Positions 47,301-57,672 of a DNA stretch of 64,000 bases are shown here, in pieces (the first letter of the stretch is position 1; each line of letters starts with the position of its first letter). The notes under the pieces were generated by a model. That model ran no database searches, was not told the origin of the DNA, and saw only the letters and a list, made by a program, of their open reading frames with translations. Position numbers and translations under genes: made by a program. Origin of the DNA: Symbiodinium natans (lineage: Eukaryota; Sar; Dinophyceae; Suessiales; Symbiodiniaceae); contig CAJNDS010002831.1 of NCBI GenBank assembly GCA_905221605.1, positions 159,553 through 223,552 on the forward strand, in the 5' to 3' direction.

Positions 47301-50300
47301 CAATGGCCTTCCCTTTCATGGCTTGCACCGCGCGCAAGCCTGTAACCCCCAAGAGGCCCGGAAAGCATCAGCCATCGTACATTCCAACCCCCCAAAGTGT
47401 GTGAAACCCAGCACGATGCGCCAACATCCCCGAGTGTTCTTGCAAATGTCGAAGGGAGGTTACGCCGCTTAGATTCTCATGCTCCTCTGGTTCGTTGACT
47501 TTGTGTTAGGTGGTGTCGCTGGCGTCCTTTGATAATTCAGGTCTGCCTCGCTGGATATGGCATACCTGGGAGCACGCAAAGAGCCCAATACCCCCTCGTC
47601 AATGAACAGACATAAAAGTAAAACAAAGGAGTTTCCTGAATGAAGGCGTATGGGGCTCTCTGGGGGCAGCTCATAGTGGCAGCTCCGCTGCCTTAAGGCG
47701 CCTAAGCATTCGGGTGCAGGACGGACCTTATGGCCCAGAAGCAGGCGGCATTCCAGGACGGATTCCGGCCCCGTAGGCACAGGGTCCAGGTTTGCTAAAG
47801 GGGTCGGGATAAGTACGAATCGTACTCCCGTATGGTCCCTACATCATTCCACTAGAATTACACCCCCAAACCTGTTCTAGTCATTAAGGCCCCTATACTG
47901 GTCCTGCCATTATGAGGACTTCAGGGAGCTACCCTGCGTTTTGCAACAGGCGAGAGAGTGAGTGCTCCAGGATCGAAGCCTTCACACGGCTTGCAAGGAG
48001 GTTGAGGGCCCTAAACCCTAAACCCTAAACCCTAAACCCTAAACCCTAAACCCCGAGCTTTTTTGGGTTCAGGGTTTGCATGGCTTCAGTCTTGGAAGCC
48101 CTGAAGCCCTCAGCAACATGCGGACTGCAGGACCTCCTCATGCAGCGCAAGGAGGCCCGAGACATGCGGATCTACAACAGCATCCAGGCCACCTCCCTCC
48201 TCAAAGCTGCAAAACACAGCTTCGGGGAAACTGGGGGGACTCTGGGGAATTTTTTTTTGTTCGGCGGCTTCCTGCCGTTTGCCGTCAGGAATCCGCTGCT
48301 GAGTTCGGGGAGGGCCGAAACGCGAAAGATCTTCGTGCCTTGAGAGCCTGCCGTTCTGGTGATTCTGGTGTCCGGGCGTGAGTTGCTTGTGGTTTCTGGT
48401 GTTCCCAAGTGTCACCTGAAGGAGACCTACAATCTGAAGTAACTTCGTGCCCACCTATTTGGGCCAAACAATGGTGCCCACGACATTTTGTCAAGACATG
48501 TTGTGAGTTCATGGGCTTAGGGGGGTTGATTCTAAATGCTCAGGGATTGGAAACCCCAAATAGCCGTAAACGGGAAGCCCCCAAAAAACAGCTCTAAGTA
48601 GCCCCTGAGGGCCCTAAACCTCAAAACGCAAGCTCCTCAACCCCAAGTACGCACCTCAACCCAAACTTTGAGAGCCTGCTGTTGCAGAGAGCGCTCGCAG
48701 AAAACCCGAAACCCTAAACCCCAAATCAACCCCTTAAGCCGCTTGAGAGGCGAATCAAGAGCTGGAGCAGAAGCGAAGGGACGATTTCGAGACACTGGGG
48801 TCGCATCCTTTTTCCTTTTTTTTTTTTTTTTTTTTTTTGGGGGGGGGGGGGGTTTGGGTTTAGGGTTTAGGGTTAAAGGTTCAGGGTCTTAGGGTTTCAG
48901 GGCTTTAGAACATGTATCTACGGGTTGGTAGTTACATGACTACATGGGTCCCCGAATAGATGGTCCCTTGCCAGCTTGAAGGGTCCTGAGGGCTCTGGGC
49001 CTCTAAGGTTGTTCGGGCTGCCAGGATTTCAGGGTCTTATTGTTTCATTGGTTCAGAGTTGTTAAGGGGACTGCAGGGCTCTGATTCTGTTAGGTCTTTT
49101 GGTGTTCGTAAATAAAGTGCGTATAAGGTCTTTTTTGGGGGTTTTCGTCAAGGTGTTTTTGCGGTCTGTTTGGGGTGTTGCGTTTAGGAGTGTGTGTGTG
49201 TGTGTGCCTACAGTCTTTTGTTCTGGGCTCGGCTTCTTCACGCGCCGCAGGGGCATTGCGATTTAGGTTTCGGGCTCAGCCCTCTGACTAAGGAAAAATC
49301 TAGGACCCAAAGCCTGCAGGAAGTACGTAGGGTTCATAGTCCGTGTGTCCCCAAAAGGACACCCCACCATACACACTCACGCTACATACGCTCACCAATA
49401 GCAGTAGGCTAAACACCAAGTATCATAGAAACCCCTCACCAATAGCAGTAAGACAAATACCCTAAGCCCTCACCAATACCAGTAAGATAAATACCTTGGG
49501 ATGTTCCCCCTGATGCTAGCGGTCCGTAAAAGGGATCTAGCCTCCTCTATCACAATCCCTATTGCCCTATTCAGGGCTGCTAGTATAAGGTGGGAACATC
49601 CTAATAAATGCCCAATATCATATCTTAAACCCTAAACCCCAAACCCCAAGCTCTAAGACCTATACCACTAAACCCTATACCCTAAACCCTATACCCTAAA
49701 CGTTATAAACCCTAAACCCTATAAACCCTAAACCCTAAACCCTAAACCCCAAACCCTACCGCCACTCTCAGGAAGAAGCAGTCCGACGATGCGGCGCGGG
49801 AGGAGCGGCTGATGCAGGCCCTGGCCTTGAAGCAGGAGGAGAGCGCGAAGAGGCCTTCTTGGGGTTTGGGGAGGGTGTAGGGTTTAGGGTTTAGGGTTTA
49901 GGGTTTCGGGGGTTTAGGGTTTATAAGAGTTTAGGGTGAGGAGAAGGGCGCGAGGAGGAGGCCTTCTTGGGAGGGCTTTGGGGAGAGGCTTGGGGGGGGG
50001 GGGTTAGGGGGTGTTCAGGATGTTTCGGGTTGGGAAAGGCTTGGGCTCTCTGGTGTTAGGGGACTGCAATAAAAGGGAAAGCCTTTTGGGATTTTTCAAG
50101 ATGTATGAACTATGGACCATGCCACCCTCAGTGCATGCTTGAAAAAAAGGCGTTGGGTTTGGGGGTCTGGGCAGTGTCGGTCGGAGTACAAGGGATTTGG
50201 ATCTTGGGTTTTTGGGTACCCAAAGAGCCCAAATACCCCTTAAGGAAGGAAGTGCCTTAAACCATACGAAGGATCCCTATACAGATGAAGGCATATCCCT

Positions 50301-53300
50301 AGGTTCAGAGGTATTGGGCTTCGTTGGGAGGGTCAGCTTGGCGCACTTTTAACTTCACGCTCGACTCTCGACCCGACAGAGCTCCCCAGTTCGACGGTCA
50401 AGGCAGCGTCTACTGAGACAGATGAACTCCAAGCTCCAAGCCATGTCTGTTTTGTGGGAGGAACCAGAAAGCTAACACCTGTTTTTGTTCCCTTGCTAGT
50501 GGAGAAGTGCCTCAGCTGACGACTCGGCTCCTCCCTCCCACCAAAACTCCGGGCAATAAGGATCTTCCAGGCACTTTTTTTATCATGTAGTCGATGAGGC
50601 TTGGTGTGAACATGTTCATCTTTGGTGGGATTGTTCAGGCCTAACTGGCCCGACCTTTCCGGGTCATGTTTTGGGTTGGGTGGTAGAGCTTAAAGTTCCA
50701 CCACGCCTTGAAGTTGGGCTTCCACCTGCAGAGGTCCTTCCAAACGATGATGAAGCGCCAGGCTCGAATTACAAGCACGCGTGATCCTTTATCAAGCAGG
50801 GCTGCATTGGCCTAAGCCCTAAACCCTACTGGCTCTTAGTTCTTCGTGCAACCTTCCCCGACAGCAGCCCAGAAAGCTTCCGCCTTTGGCCGGTTCGAAA
50901 TTGCCATGGTTCTTCTTCCGGCCTGATGGATTTTATATTGGGTTTAAGAGGGTTGGGCTTCGACTGATCATCCTATAGAATGCCCTTGGTATGTGTGTCC
51001 CATGATTTGACATGCCGTCCTAGACGGAGTTTTGTGCAGCCCGGGATGGCTCTTTCCAAAATGGTTCAACATGAAGGGGCCCTTAAGCAGAGGTCATCAA
51101 GGAGGAGGCCATGCGCCGCGCGGAGGAGCGCCGAACGGCCATCCTCGACCAGCAGGAGGCGGGAGGCTTCGGAGTCCTTCGGAGCTGAGTCTTCTGCTCC
51201 CTATTACATACCCCAAACCCGAAGGATCCTTAGGACGAACAAGAACTCCCGACTTTAGCCCTAAAACTGCTAAAGCCTAAACGTTAAGGTGAACTCCACT
51301 GAACTACTAAAGCCTTGCTAGGCCCTAAGCCCGAAACCCGAAATCTCAACAAGCCATATTCACCCTAAGCCCAGGAGACCGAGTATCGGCTTATGGAACA
51401 CGAGGCCAAGAAGGAGCCGCGCAAAGCATCTTTCGTTTTTTTTTTTTTGGGGGGGGGGGGGGGGGTTGGGGTTTAGGGTTTTGGGGTTTAGGGTTTTGGG
51501 GTTTAGGGTTTAGGGTTTCGGGTTTAGGGATCCTCGATTGAGCCTGGGTTCAAAAAGGGCGAGGATCCCTGCAAGCGTGTTGCAAGGGTTTGGCATCATC
51601 GCCCGGATGCAAGAAAGGTTTCGGGCTTTGAGCTTTGCAGGAGCGGTACCTGGACTTTAAGCGCGAGTTGGACGGCCTCCGCTCCAAGAACAAGGATCTT
51701 CCACGGAGCAAAAAAAAGGTTTTGGTCGATTTCATGGGCCACGTTGTCTGCTTTTCGTTTGCTAGATGGCTAGATGGTAGCGAATCTGACATTGGGGACG
51801 TCTTCCAGGGATGCTGAGTTGCTCGGCTTCTGTTGCGCGCGATAGGGTCGTGCGAAGTGATTTCGGATCACACGAGGCACTTGCCACCAATCAGATCAAT
51901 TGGCTCATGAGAGAACGACGTGCTGTAGGGAGGCTCCTTGCAGGGAGACCTAAGACGCTTAAAACCCTGAACCCGAAAACCCTAAGGTTTGAACCCTCTA
52001 GGTTGTGCGTGATGTGTCTGAGCCCCTCTTTTGCCGCTCTCTTGTTCACTTCAGAGAGCCTAAACCCTAAACCCTAAACCCTAAACCCTAAACCCCCCCA
52101 AAGAAGCAAGGAGATCAACGTCGAGAGGCAGAGGAGGCGCGAGGACTTCGAGAGGGAGTCGGTCGCCGACGCCGTGCGGAAGAAGGAGACCCCAGATCTC
52201 TTCCCTGGTGACTTTTTTTTTGCTTTTTCAGTACAGTAATAATAATGATGATAGTGTTTTTTGCTGTTTTTTTGCTTTTTCAGTACAGTAATGGTAATGA
52301 TAATTTTTTTGCTGTTTAGGTACAGGAAGAATCTTTGCATGTAGTTGTTTGGAGTAAACATGTCTAGTGTTGAAGCTAGAATGTGCATTTCCTTACGATC
52401 ATGACGGTTTTTCTTCTGTAATTCGGGGTATTGTGATTATACTGTATTTGTTATGCTGTTGCTGTTGGGTTGCTTTTCTTACAATTCATGCCATTCAAGA
52501 TATCCCTGCGTAGTTCTTACTTCACAGCTGGGCTGAGATCTTACACACTTCCCTCCCCAACAACCCCATTCTACACGGCTCTGGCCCAAGTTGCCTGCGT
52601 TGGCACCACGCGGATGCATGCAGCGGCCTTGGACAATGCAGGGGAAAGCGCTGCAGACAGAGGAGGATGAGATTTTCCTGTCCCTTCTGGATCGACTACG
52701 AGAAGAGCATGAGCTCCAAGTGCAGAACTTGAGCAGCAAGATTGCGGAGTTGCAAAAGAAGCTTGACAGTGCGGGGCGTGAGATGTCACGGCATGACCTT
52801 GGTGGCGAGGCCGATGGTGGACACTCCATGGGCCTGGACGACCACAAAGTCAAAGCCGAAGCCAGCGAGGGCCTGCAGGCAGGCAGGACCAGCACTAACG
52901 GCGGAGGGTCGCCTAAAATGGGGAAGAGCTCACAGTTCACCCACCTGGGCATCCACAACAACAATGCGGAAGGCTGGCGGGACGCGACTGGGAACTGGAT
53001 TCATCGCTATCGCCGCTTTGTGCAAAGTGCCGTGTTCGAGACCTCCTTTGCCAGCTTGATCATCTTCAATGCCTTGGTGATGGCTGCTGACGTCCAAGTC
53101 GTAGGAATAGACATTGGGGCAGATCTTGCATATGCGACGTATATGCCAACATCTCAGACCGCACCCTGGGCAAGGCCGATGTTTGAATATTTTGAGTGGT
53201 TTTTTGGTGTCGCCTTCACGGTTGAGATCGTCATGAAATTCACTGCGTTCGGCTTGGACTTTGTCAAAGATCTTTGGAACTGGATTGATACATTCATTGT

Positions 53301-56300
53301 GTTGTGCTGGTACATCGATGTGGTCGCCAACGACATCTTGCCCATCAATACAACACTGCTGCGTTTGCTGCGCTTGGCGCGGCTCCTGCGATTGCTCAGG
53401 CTGGTTCGGCTGATCAAAACTTTTGATTCACTTTACCTCATGACGACGGCTTTGAAAGGAAGTGCTCTTATTCTGACCTGGGCCTGTGTATTGCTGATGG
53501 TCATGCAGATACTGCTGGCTCTCCTTCTGAACCAGGTGTTGTATGCCGTATACTTCCCCAGCAACGACTACCCCCTGGCCGAGAAATTGGAATTGTTCGA
53601 ATATTTTGGGACGTTTTCTCGCTCAATGCTTTCAATGTTCGAAATAACGCTGGGTAACTGGCCACCTGTATGTAGGCTCTTGTCCGAAAAAGTTTCAGAA
53701 TGGTTCATGTTGCTTTGCGTTCTGCACAAGCTGATCATTGGCTTTGCAGTTGTGGGGGTGATCAATGGCGTCTTCATCCAGGAGACCTTCAAAGTAGCAT
53801 CCTCAGACAACCAAATCATGATGAGGCAAAAAGAGCGCTCTTCGAATCTCCACGAGATGAAAATGCGACAGCTGTTTCTAGAAGCTGATGAAGATCAAGA
53901 CGGCCTCGTAAGTCGGGAGGAGTGGCGTGCTCTTGTAAGCCATCCTGCTGTACAGTTGCTTGCCTTGGCCAAGAGTTGAAAGCTTTAAACGCTCTTCGCC
54001 TTTCCTTATACTTACTATACAAGCAACTAGAAGAGTTCTATAAAGGTTGAACTGTTGAACACCTTTTTGTTATTCCTCATATTATGGTTCTTGCAGAGAA
54101 GTATCAGGTTATGGCTTGGGTCCATGGACCTGGACGCAGCCGATGGGGATGGCCTCTACGATCTCATCCTCGACGCTGACAAAGATGGGGACCTTACCAT
54201 GGACGAGCTCATCAGGGGAGTTGCCCGGTTGAAGGGGCAGGCAAGAAGTTACGACCTACAGATGCTTCTGAGGCAGATGAACTTCCTCACAGACCACGTG
54301 GATAGACTCAACCGCAAGTTCCTCGAGAAGGGTAGCTTAGCAGTGCTGCAGGACCTCGGTGACCTCGCAGGGACAAGTGAGAATGACGTCGGAAACGAAG
54401 GACATGCATACCAATTAATGAAGGGATCCGCCTGGCGCTAGGAACCTTTAGAGGGACGCTCGGAGTTCTCCGGGGCATCCCTGGCACCTCTCCAAATATA
54501 GCATTCATGTGTCATCTTGCTTGCGCACACAAGTAACAGACTTTGCGCAAAATAGCTGTCTCACCCCAGCCCATGTGATCCCTCGAGGTTGCACCAGAGC
54601 TTCGAATCTCGGAGCCGATTTTTGTGGTCATCTGCTGGCCCATGAGATGCATCAGTAACCTCTATAAGCCCTATCAAACCCGAAAAGCCCTTAATTATAC
54701 ATCCCTAAGCTTGTACTGGATCCTTGGGCAATTCCGTCTTTCCGGGCTCCAGTCGCGGCAGCACAAATGTGACTTGCCATGACTGCGAGGGTCGACGCCC
54801 TCAAGTGAGCGGTTTGTACAGCGCTGAGTAGTTCAGAGGCTAGTGACTTCAGTTCTGTGAAAAAAATGTCCTTGCATTGGAGGTGAACTGCGCTGCTTTC
54901 CTTCTCCAGACAAGCAGGCAGCGACGATCATACAGCCATTGGACTGTATCAGGAGCAGTCGGCACTAATTCTGGGAGTTTCCTAAGAAGATATAGAAGAT
55001 GGTTTGGTTTTCAACAAGTGGGCGGCTTGCTAAAGCACCAAATACCTGGGACCTCTCTTTTGTTGAGGGCAAGGGCCCGGGTGGTAGCTTTGGTGCCTTG
55101 GGGCCCCACCAGGATGACAAGATCGATCAGCTCAACGCGGAGCGCCAGCGCATGTGCCTTGTGCGTTGGAACATGGGCTTTCCGAACTCGGGATACTCTT
55201 CATCTATAGTATAATAAGAGTACGATTTTGGGGCATACGAGGGGGACCCCTTGTTTAGGGGTGTACCCACATTGGAGAGAAGCCGGGTAGTTGGTACATG
55301 GGGGTGTATGGGGTTGGGGTATTTCCCAAATATGGGTACCCCTTTTGTACCCCAAACAGAATACAATCTGCCCAAAGGAACCCCCCAAAAAGGGTACCCT
55401 TTTGGGGGTCCCTTGTAAGGGGATTCTATTAAAACTTGGGCAATACTGGGGTGCCCCTATCTTGGGAAATGCCCAATTAAGCCCTCTCAACACATCCTAA
55501 ACTTGCCCTACTGGAAGAAAAAACAACTCAGGTGGGAGCTGCGGCGAGCCGCTCAGGCCGAGGCCTACAAGGCCCGGGAGCAGGCCGGGAGGGTTTAGGG
55601 TTTAGGGTTTAGAGTTTAGGGGTCCCAAACCTGGACGGCTCTTGAGAAGGTGCCGTGCTTCTAGTCCGTTCTCTCCTTTAAAGGAAAACAGGCCCAGTAA
55701 ACCAGAAGTATAGTTTCTACAGGTTCCAAAGACCAGCTAAGAGATCCTCAGTGGGGGTTCAGGCCCCGAAATGCCCTTACTAAACCCTTTTCCATGAACA
55801 CCGAAATTGGGGTCATACACCCTATACTACTACAACTCCTGTTCAGGTAAGAAGGGTGGTAAACCCTTTAGGCTTCATGTGGTCCCAGCTCGAAGATTGG
55901 GGACCACACTGGCAACGCAAAGGGCCCCTAAACCCTAAACCCTAAACCCTAAACCCTAAACCCTAAACCCTAAACCCTGAGTGTGTGCATGCTCTGGGGG
56001 TTCGGCCACATGTGCCGCGGCCTCGGAAAGCAAAGGGAGCGCTGAGCACTGCTGGCAGAGAGCCCGTGCCACACCCCTAAACCCTAAACTCTCAACCTCC
56101 GCAGGTGAAGAACGAGATCTTGAGGCAGCGGATTCAGTCGAAGTTTGACTCCAAGAGCTTGGAGGAGAAGCTGGGCTCCTTGAGGCTCGGCTGCAGAGAG
56201 GCGAGACGAAGGAGAAGAAGTTGCGCCCCTTGGGTCCGGGGTTTTGGGGTTTAGGGTTAGGGTTTAGGGTTTAGGGTTTAGGGTTTAGGGTTTAGGGTCT

Positions 56301-56524
56301 ATAGGGCATGCAGTACCCCACAAAGAGGCATGCCCCAAAAGGCGAATAGCAAGAAGTGCATAGGCTGAGCCCCCCCAATTCAACCGCCCTAAACCCTCTA
56401 AACCCCTATAAAGCCCAAACCGGGCTTCGTAGAGAGAGATAGACCTCAAGGTTCCCAAAGACTGCCCCCCCAAAAGAAGATCCCCTGCTCTCTGAGGATG
56501 AAGAACGACCTCTTCAGTGCCAAG
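41194..56524 (+). CDS. very long charged coiled-coil gene (or cluster), about 27 short exons
   Basis: Candidate exons: 41194-41259, 41914-41957, 42230-42299, 42478-42546, 43097-43137, 43382-43428, 43598-43624, 43736-43789, 44016-44074, 45258-45318, 45620-45664, 45932-45967, 46153-46210, 46482-46553, 46992-47112, 47720-47772, 48131-48187, 48750-48800, 49772-49852, 51093-51158, 51375-51425, 51641-51694, 52111-52188, 55113-55160, 55532-55583, 56105-56170, 56497-56524. Each reads as Glu/Arg/Lys/Gln-rich helix, for example ELDARQKLEKQLAKE, VREAERKREIEREKERK, VIKEEAMRRAEERRTAILDQ, EINVERQRRREDFERESVA. The character resembles trichohyalin-plectin-homology (TPH) style cilia or cytoskeleton proteins, but no diagnostic motif lets me name it. 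No start or stop is assigned, so the span may hold more than one gene. The channel gene at 52.6-54.4 kb lies between two of these exons. Most introns carry telomere-like repeats. Confidence 0.55.
41591..41692 (+). mobile_element. element family C, copy 2
   Basis: Right end GGGGGGAACATCCCAA and inner CCCCATTAAGGACTGTGAGG match copy 1; the left end is diverged (TTCGGATGGTGCTCCTT). Confidence 0.5.
42584..42683 (+). mobile_element. element family B, copy 3 (best preserved)
   Basis: 100 bp. Termini CTATATTATCCCCCTT and AAGGGGAGTATAG are inverted repeats, with a second nested pair TTGGG / CCCAAGAGGATATTAAAA. It lies about 37 bp after the exon at 42478-42546. Non-coding. Confidence 0.65.
43157..43247 (+). 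repeat. TTTAGGG block after an exon
   Basis: Thirteen nearly perfect heptamers, 20 bp after the exon at 43097-43137. Confidence 0.95.
44236..44325 (+). ncRNA. U6: U6 snRNA-like sequence (gene or retro-pseudogene)
   Basis: Strong match to the conserved core of U6: TGGAACGATACAGAGAAG starting at 44253, with the ACAGAGA box at 44262-44268, then ATTAGTATGG, CCCCTGCGCAAGGATGACAC (internal stem-loop) and AAATCGAGAAGTG. A small hairpin (CCCTCCGAGGGG, from about 44227) stands where the 5' stem-loop would be. Two oddities: the near-invariant AGC triad reads AGT (44274-44276), and the 3' end runs into A8 (44329-44336) instead of a T-run terminator. These favour a diverged or retroposed copy. It lies between coiled-coil exons at 44016-44074 and 45258-45318. 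U6 acts in the spliceosome active site. End coordinates are approximate. Confidence 0.75.
45838..45900. repeat. TA/TG/CA microsatellite, inverted
   Basis: TATATGTGTG and CACACACATATAT form an inverted repeat between the exons at 45620 and 45932. Confidence 0.9.
47798..47895 (+). mobile_element. element family D, copy 1
   Basis: Starts AAGGGGTCGGGATAA and ends TCATTAAGGCCCCTA. Shares TATGGTCCCT, ACTAGAAT and CCCCC.AA.CC..TTCTA with the copy at 57.6 kb in the same order. Confidence 0.5.
49496..49604 (+). mobile_element. element family C, copy 3
   Basis: Left end TTGGGATGTTCCCCCT, right end AGGTGGGAACATCCTAA; the interior is diverged but the same length class (109 bp). Confidence 0.6.
50228..50330 (+). 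repeat. family E copy with flanking inverted repeat
   Basis: Left GAGCCCAAATACCCCTTAAG and right GAGGTATTGGGCTTC form an imperfect inverted repeat around the shared 47-bp unit; this may be the complete form of the element. Confidence 0.5.
52210..52313 (+). repeat. tandem duplication upstream of the channel gene
   Basis: Two units of about 55 bp, each GCTTTTTCAGTACAGTAAT followed by TAATGATRAT and a T-run with GCTGTTT. They may duplicate a polypyrimidine/AG acceptor region. Confidence 0.7.
52618..54441 (+). CDS. single-domain voltage-gated cation channel with two EF-hands, 2 exons
   Basis: Proposed model: exon 1 at 52618-53949, intron at 53950-54096 (GTACAG donor, TTGCAG acceptor, phase 0, 147 bp), exon 2 at 54097-54441; about 558 residues. 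Seen (residues counted from this ATG): an N-terminal coiled coil (about 13-50), then six membrane spans: S1 about 139-161, S2 187-211, S3 220-241, an S4 with arginine at nearly every third position (LLRLARLLRLLRLVRLIK), S5 281-308, and S6 362-388. A pore loop before S6 reads FEITLGNW. EF-hand 1 is DEDQDGLVSREEW at the end of exon 1; EF-hand 2 is DADKDGDLTMDEL in exon 2. Known: this layout is that of the voltage-gated Ca2+/Na+ channel superfamily, with calcium sensing by the EF-hands, at a membrane. The pore has G-N where many relatives have an acidic residue, so selectivity is open. A second ATG lies at 52636, and an upstream exon cannot be excluded. GC content and exon length differ sharply from the flanking coiled-coil exons. 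Confidence 0.9.
55195..55490. repeat. palindrome-rich repeat with GGGTACCC motifs
   Basis: Several nested palindromes (AATATGGGTACCCCTTTTG; AAAAAGGGTACCCTTTTGG) and repeated GGGG/CCCC boxes. It lies in the intron between the exons at 55113-55160 and 55532-55583. Open frames across it are low-complexity and not believed. Confidence 0.5.
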
Positions 56525-57088
56525 GTCCTACAGTCGAGCCACTCTTTGCCTTCCCTGCGGTCGACACATCAGGGCCAGGAGGGTTAGGGCTTGGGGGGGG
56601 GTTTCGGGTTTTCGAGTGTAGGGTTTAGGGTGGGGGGCTTTTGACGTCCCCTACCCCTTTTAGGGCTGCAAGGGTTTAGGGGGGTCAGAAGGGGCTGTGT
56701 TCTTTAGGCTGGAGATGCGTAAGATGTGCGTTCGAGCCCCCTCTTGGCCCTCACGTCTCTGATTGGAGAACCCTCGCGCCTGGTATGCATGCATGAAAGG
56801 CTGGCACCCAGTTGCCATGTGCCTTTGCTTCGACGGCTGCGATTTGGGAGTTTCTGGCTGCAGCTGGCCAGCGCGCAGAATTTCAAGACAGCCACCCTCG
56901 ACTGCCCTAAACACGAAGCTCATGAGAGGACTCGCCTCACAATAGGGCCTGCTGTGAATACCTCAACTTTTTGCAAAGCAGCCAGTCTACTGTACAGAGC
57001 CTTGCTAATACATATTTTCTCATCTACTCGCACAACTATTTACACGTACATGCATACATACAATGCATGCATGTTTGTAGGTGCATGA

Positions 57089-57195
57089 GTACCTATAAAT
57101 AAATAAATAAATCTATATATATATACATATATTTATTTATTTATTTATATTTATATTGAGATTAAAATTACTATTAATATTAATATTAATGTATA
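57089..57195. repeat. AT-rich palindromic tract
   Basis: (TAAA)n then (TA)n then (TTTA)n makes a perfect-type inverted repeat able to extrude a cruciform, followed by TTAATATTAATATTAAT. Confidence 0.8.
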
Positions 57196-57561
57196 CTTGT
57201 AAGAGGCACTCCCCCAAACCAGTCTCCTGTTTGCCTCGCTCGGTTGCCTCTGGCCGCGTTTGCTGCAGTCAAAGAGGATATACCCCCTCTCGCAGCCATC
57301 TCCCTCACGGGCATCAGGGGTGTTGAAGCTTGTGTGTGAGTCTTACATTTGCACCAGGGTTTAGGGTTTAGGGCTTAGGGCCTAGGGCTTAGGGCTTAGG
57401 GTTTAGGGTTTAGGGCTGCAAAAGTATCTCAGCGCTTGTGACTACTTCTAGGATTCAGCTGCCCACCGTGGACCTCGGCTTCCTAGCCTTGGGCTTCGAG
57501 TTAGCATGATCAATGTCTATATGGGCCTTCAGGGCCTGGTTCGGGGGCTGTGTTATGAATA

Positions 57562-57672
57562 TAGGGGTCGGAACAATTGCAAATATTATTCCCTTATGGT
57601 CCCTTTATAGATGTACTTTAATACTAGAATAGCCCCCCCCCCAAGACCCTATTCTAATTATTTAGACCCCTA
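57562..57672 (+). mobile_element. element family D, copy 2
   Basis: 111 bp with termini TAGGGGTC and GACCCCTA. Inner blocks are TTATGGTCCCTTTATAGA and TACTAGAATAG. Non-coding. Confidence 0.55.

Noticed and set aside
46872-47395. Minus-strand frames of 127-143 codons
   Set aside because: Overlap the + strand coiled-coil exon at 46992-47112 and translate repeat sequence; no splice support.
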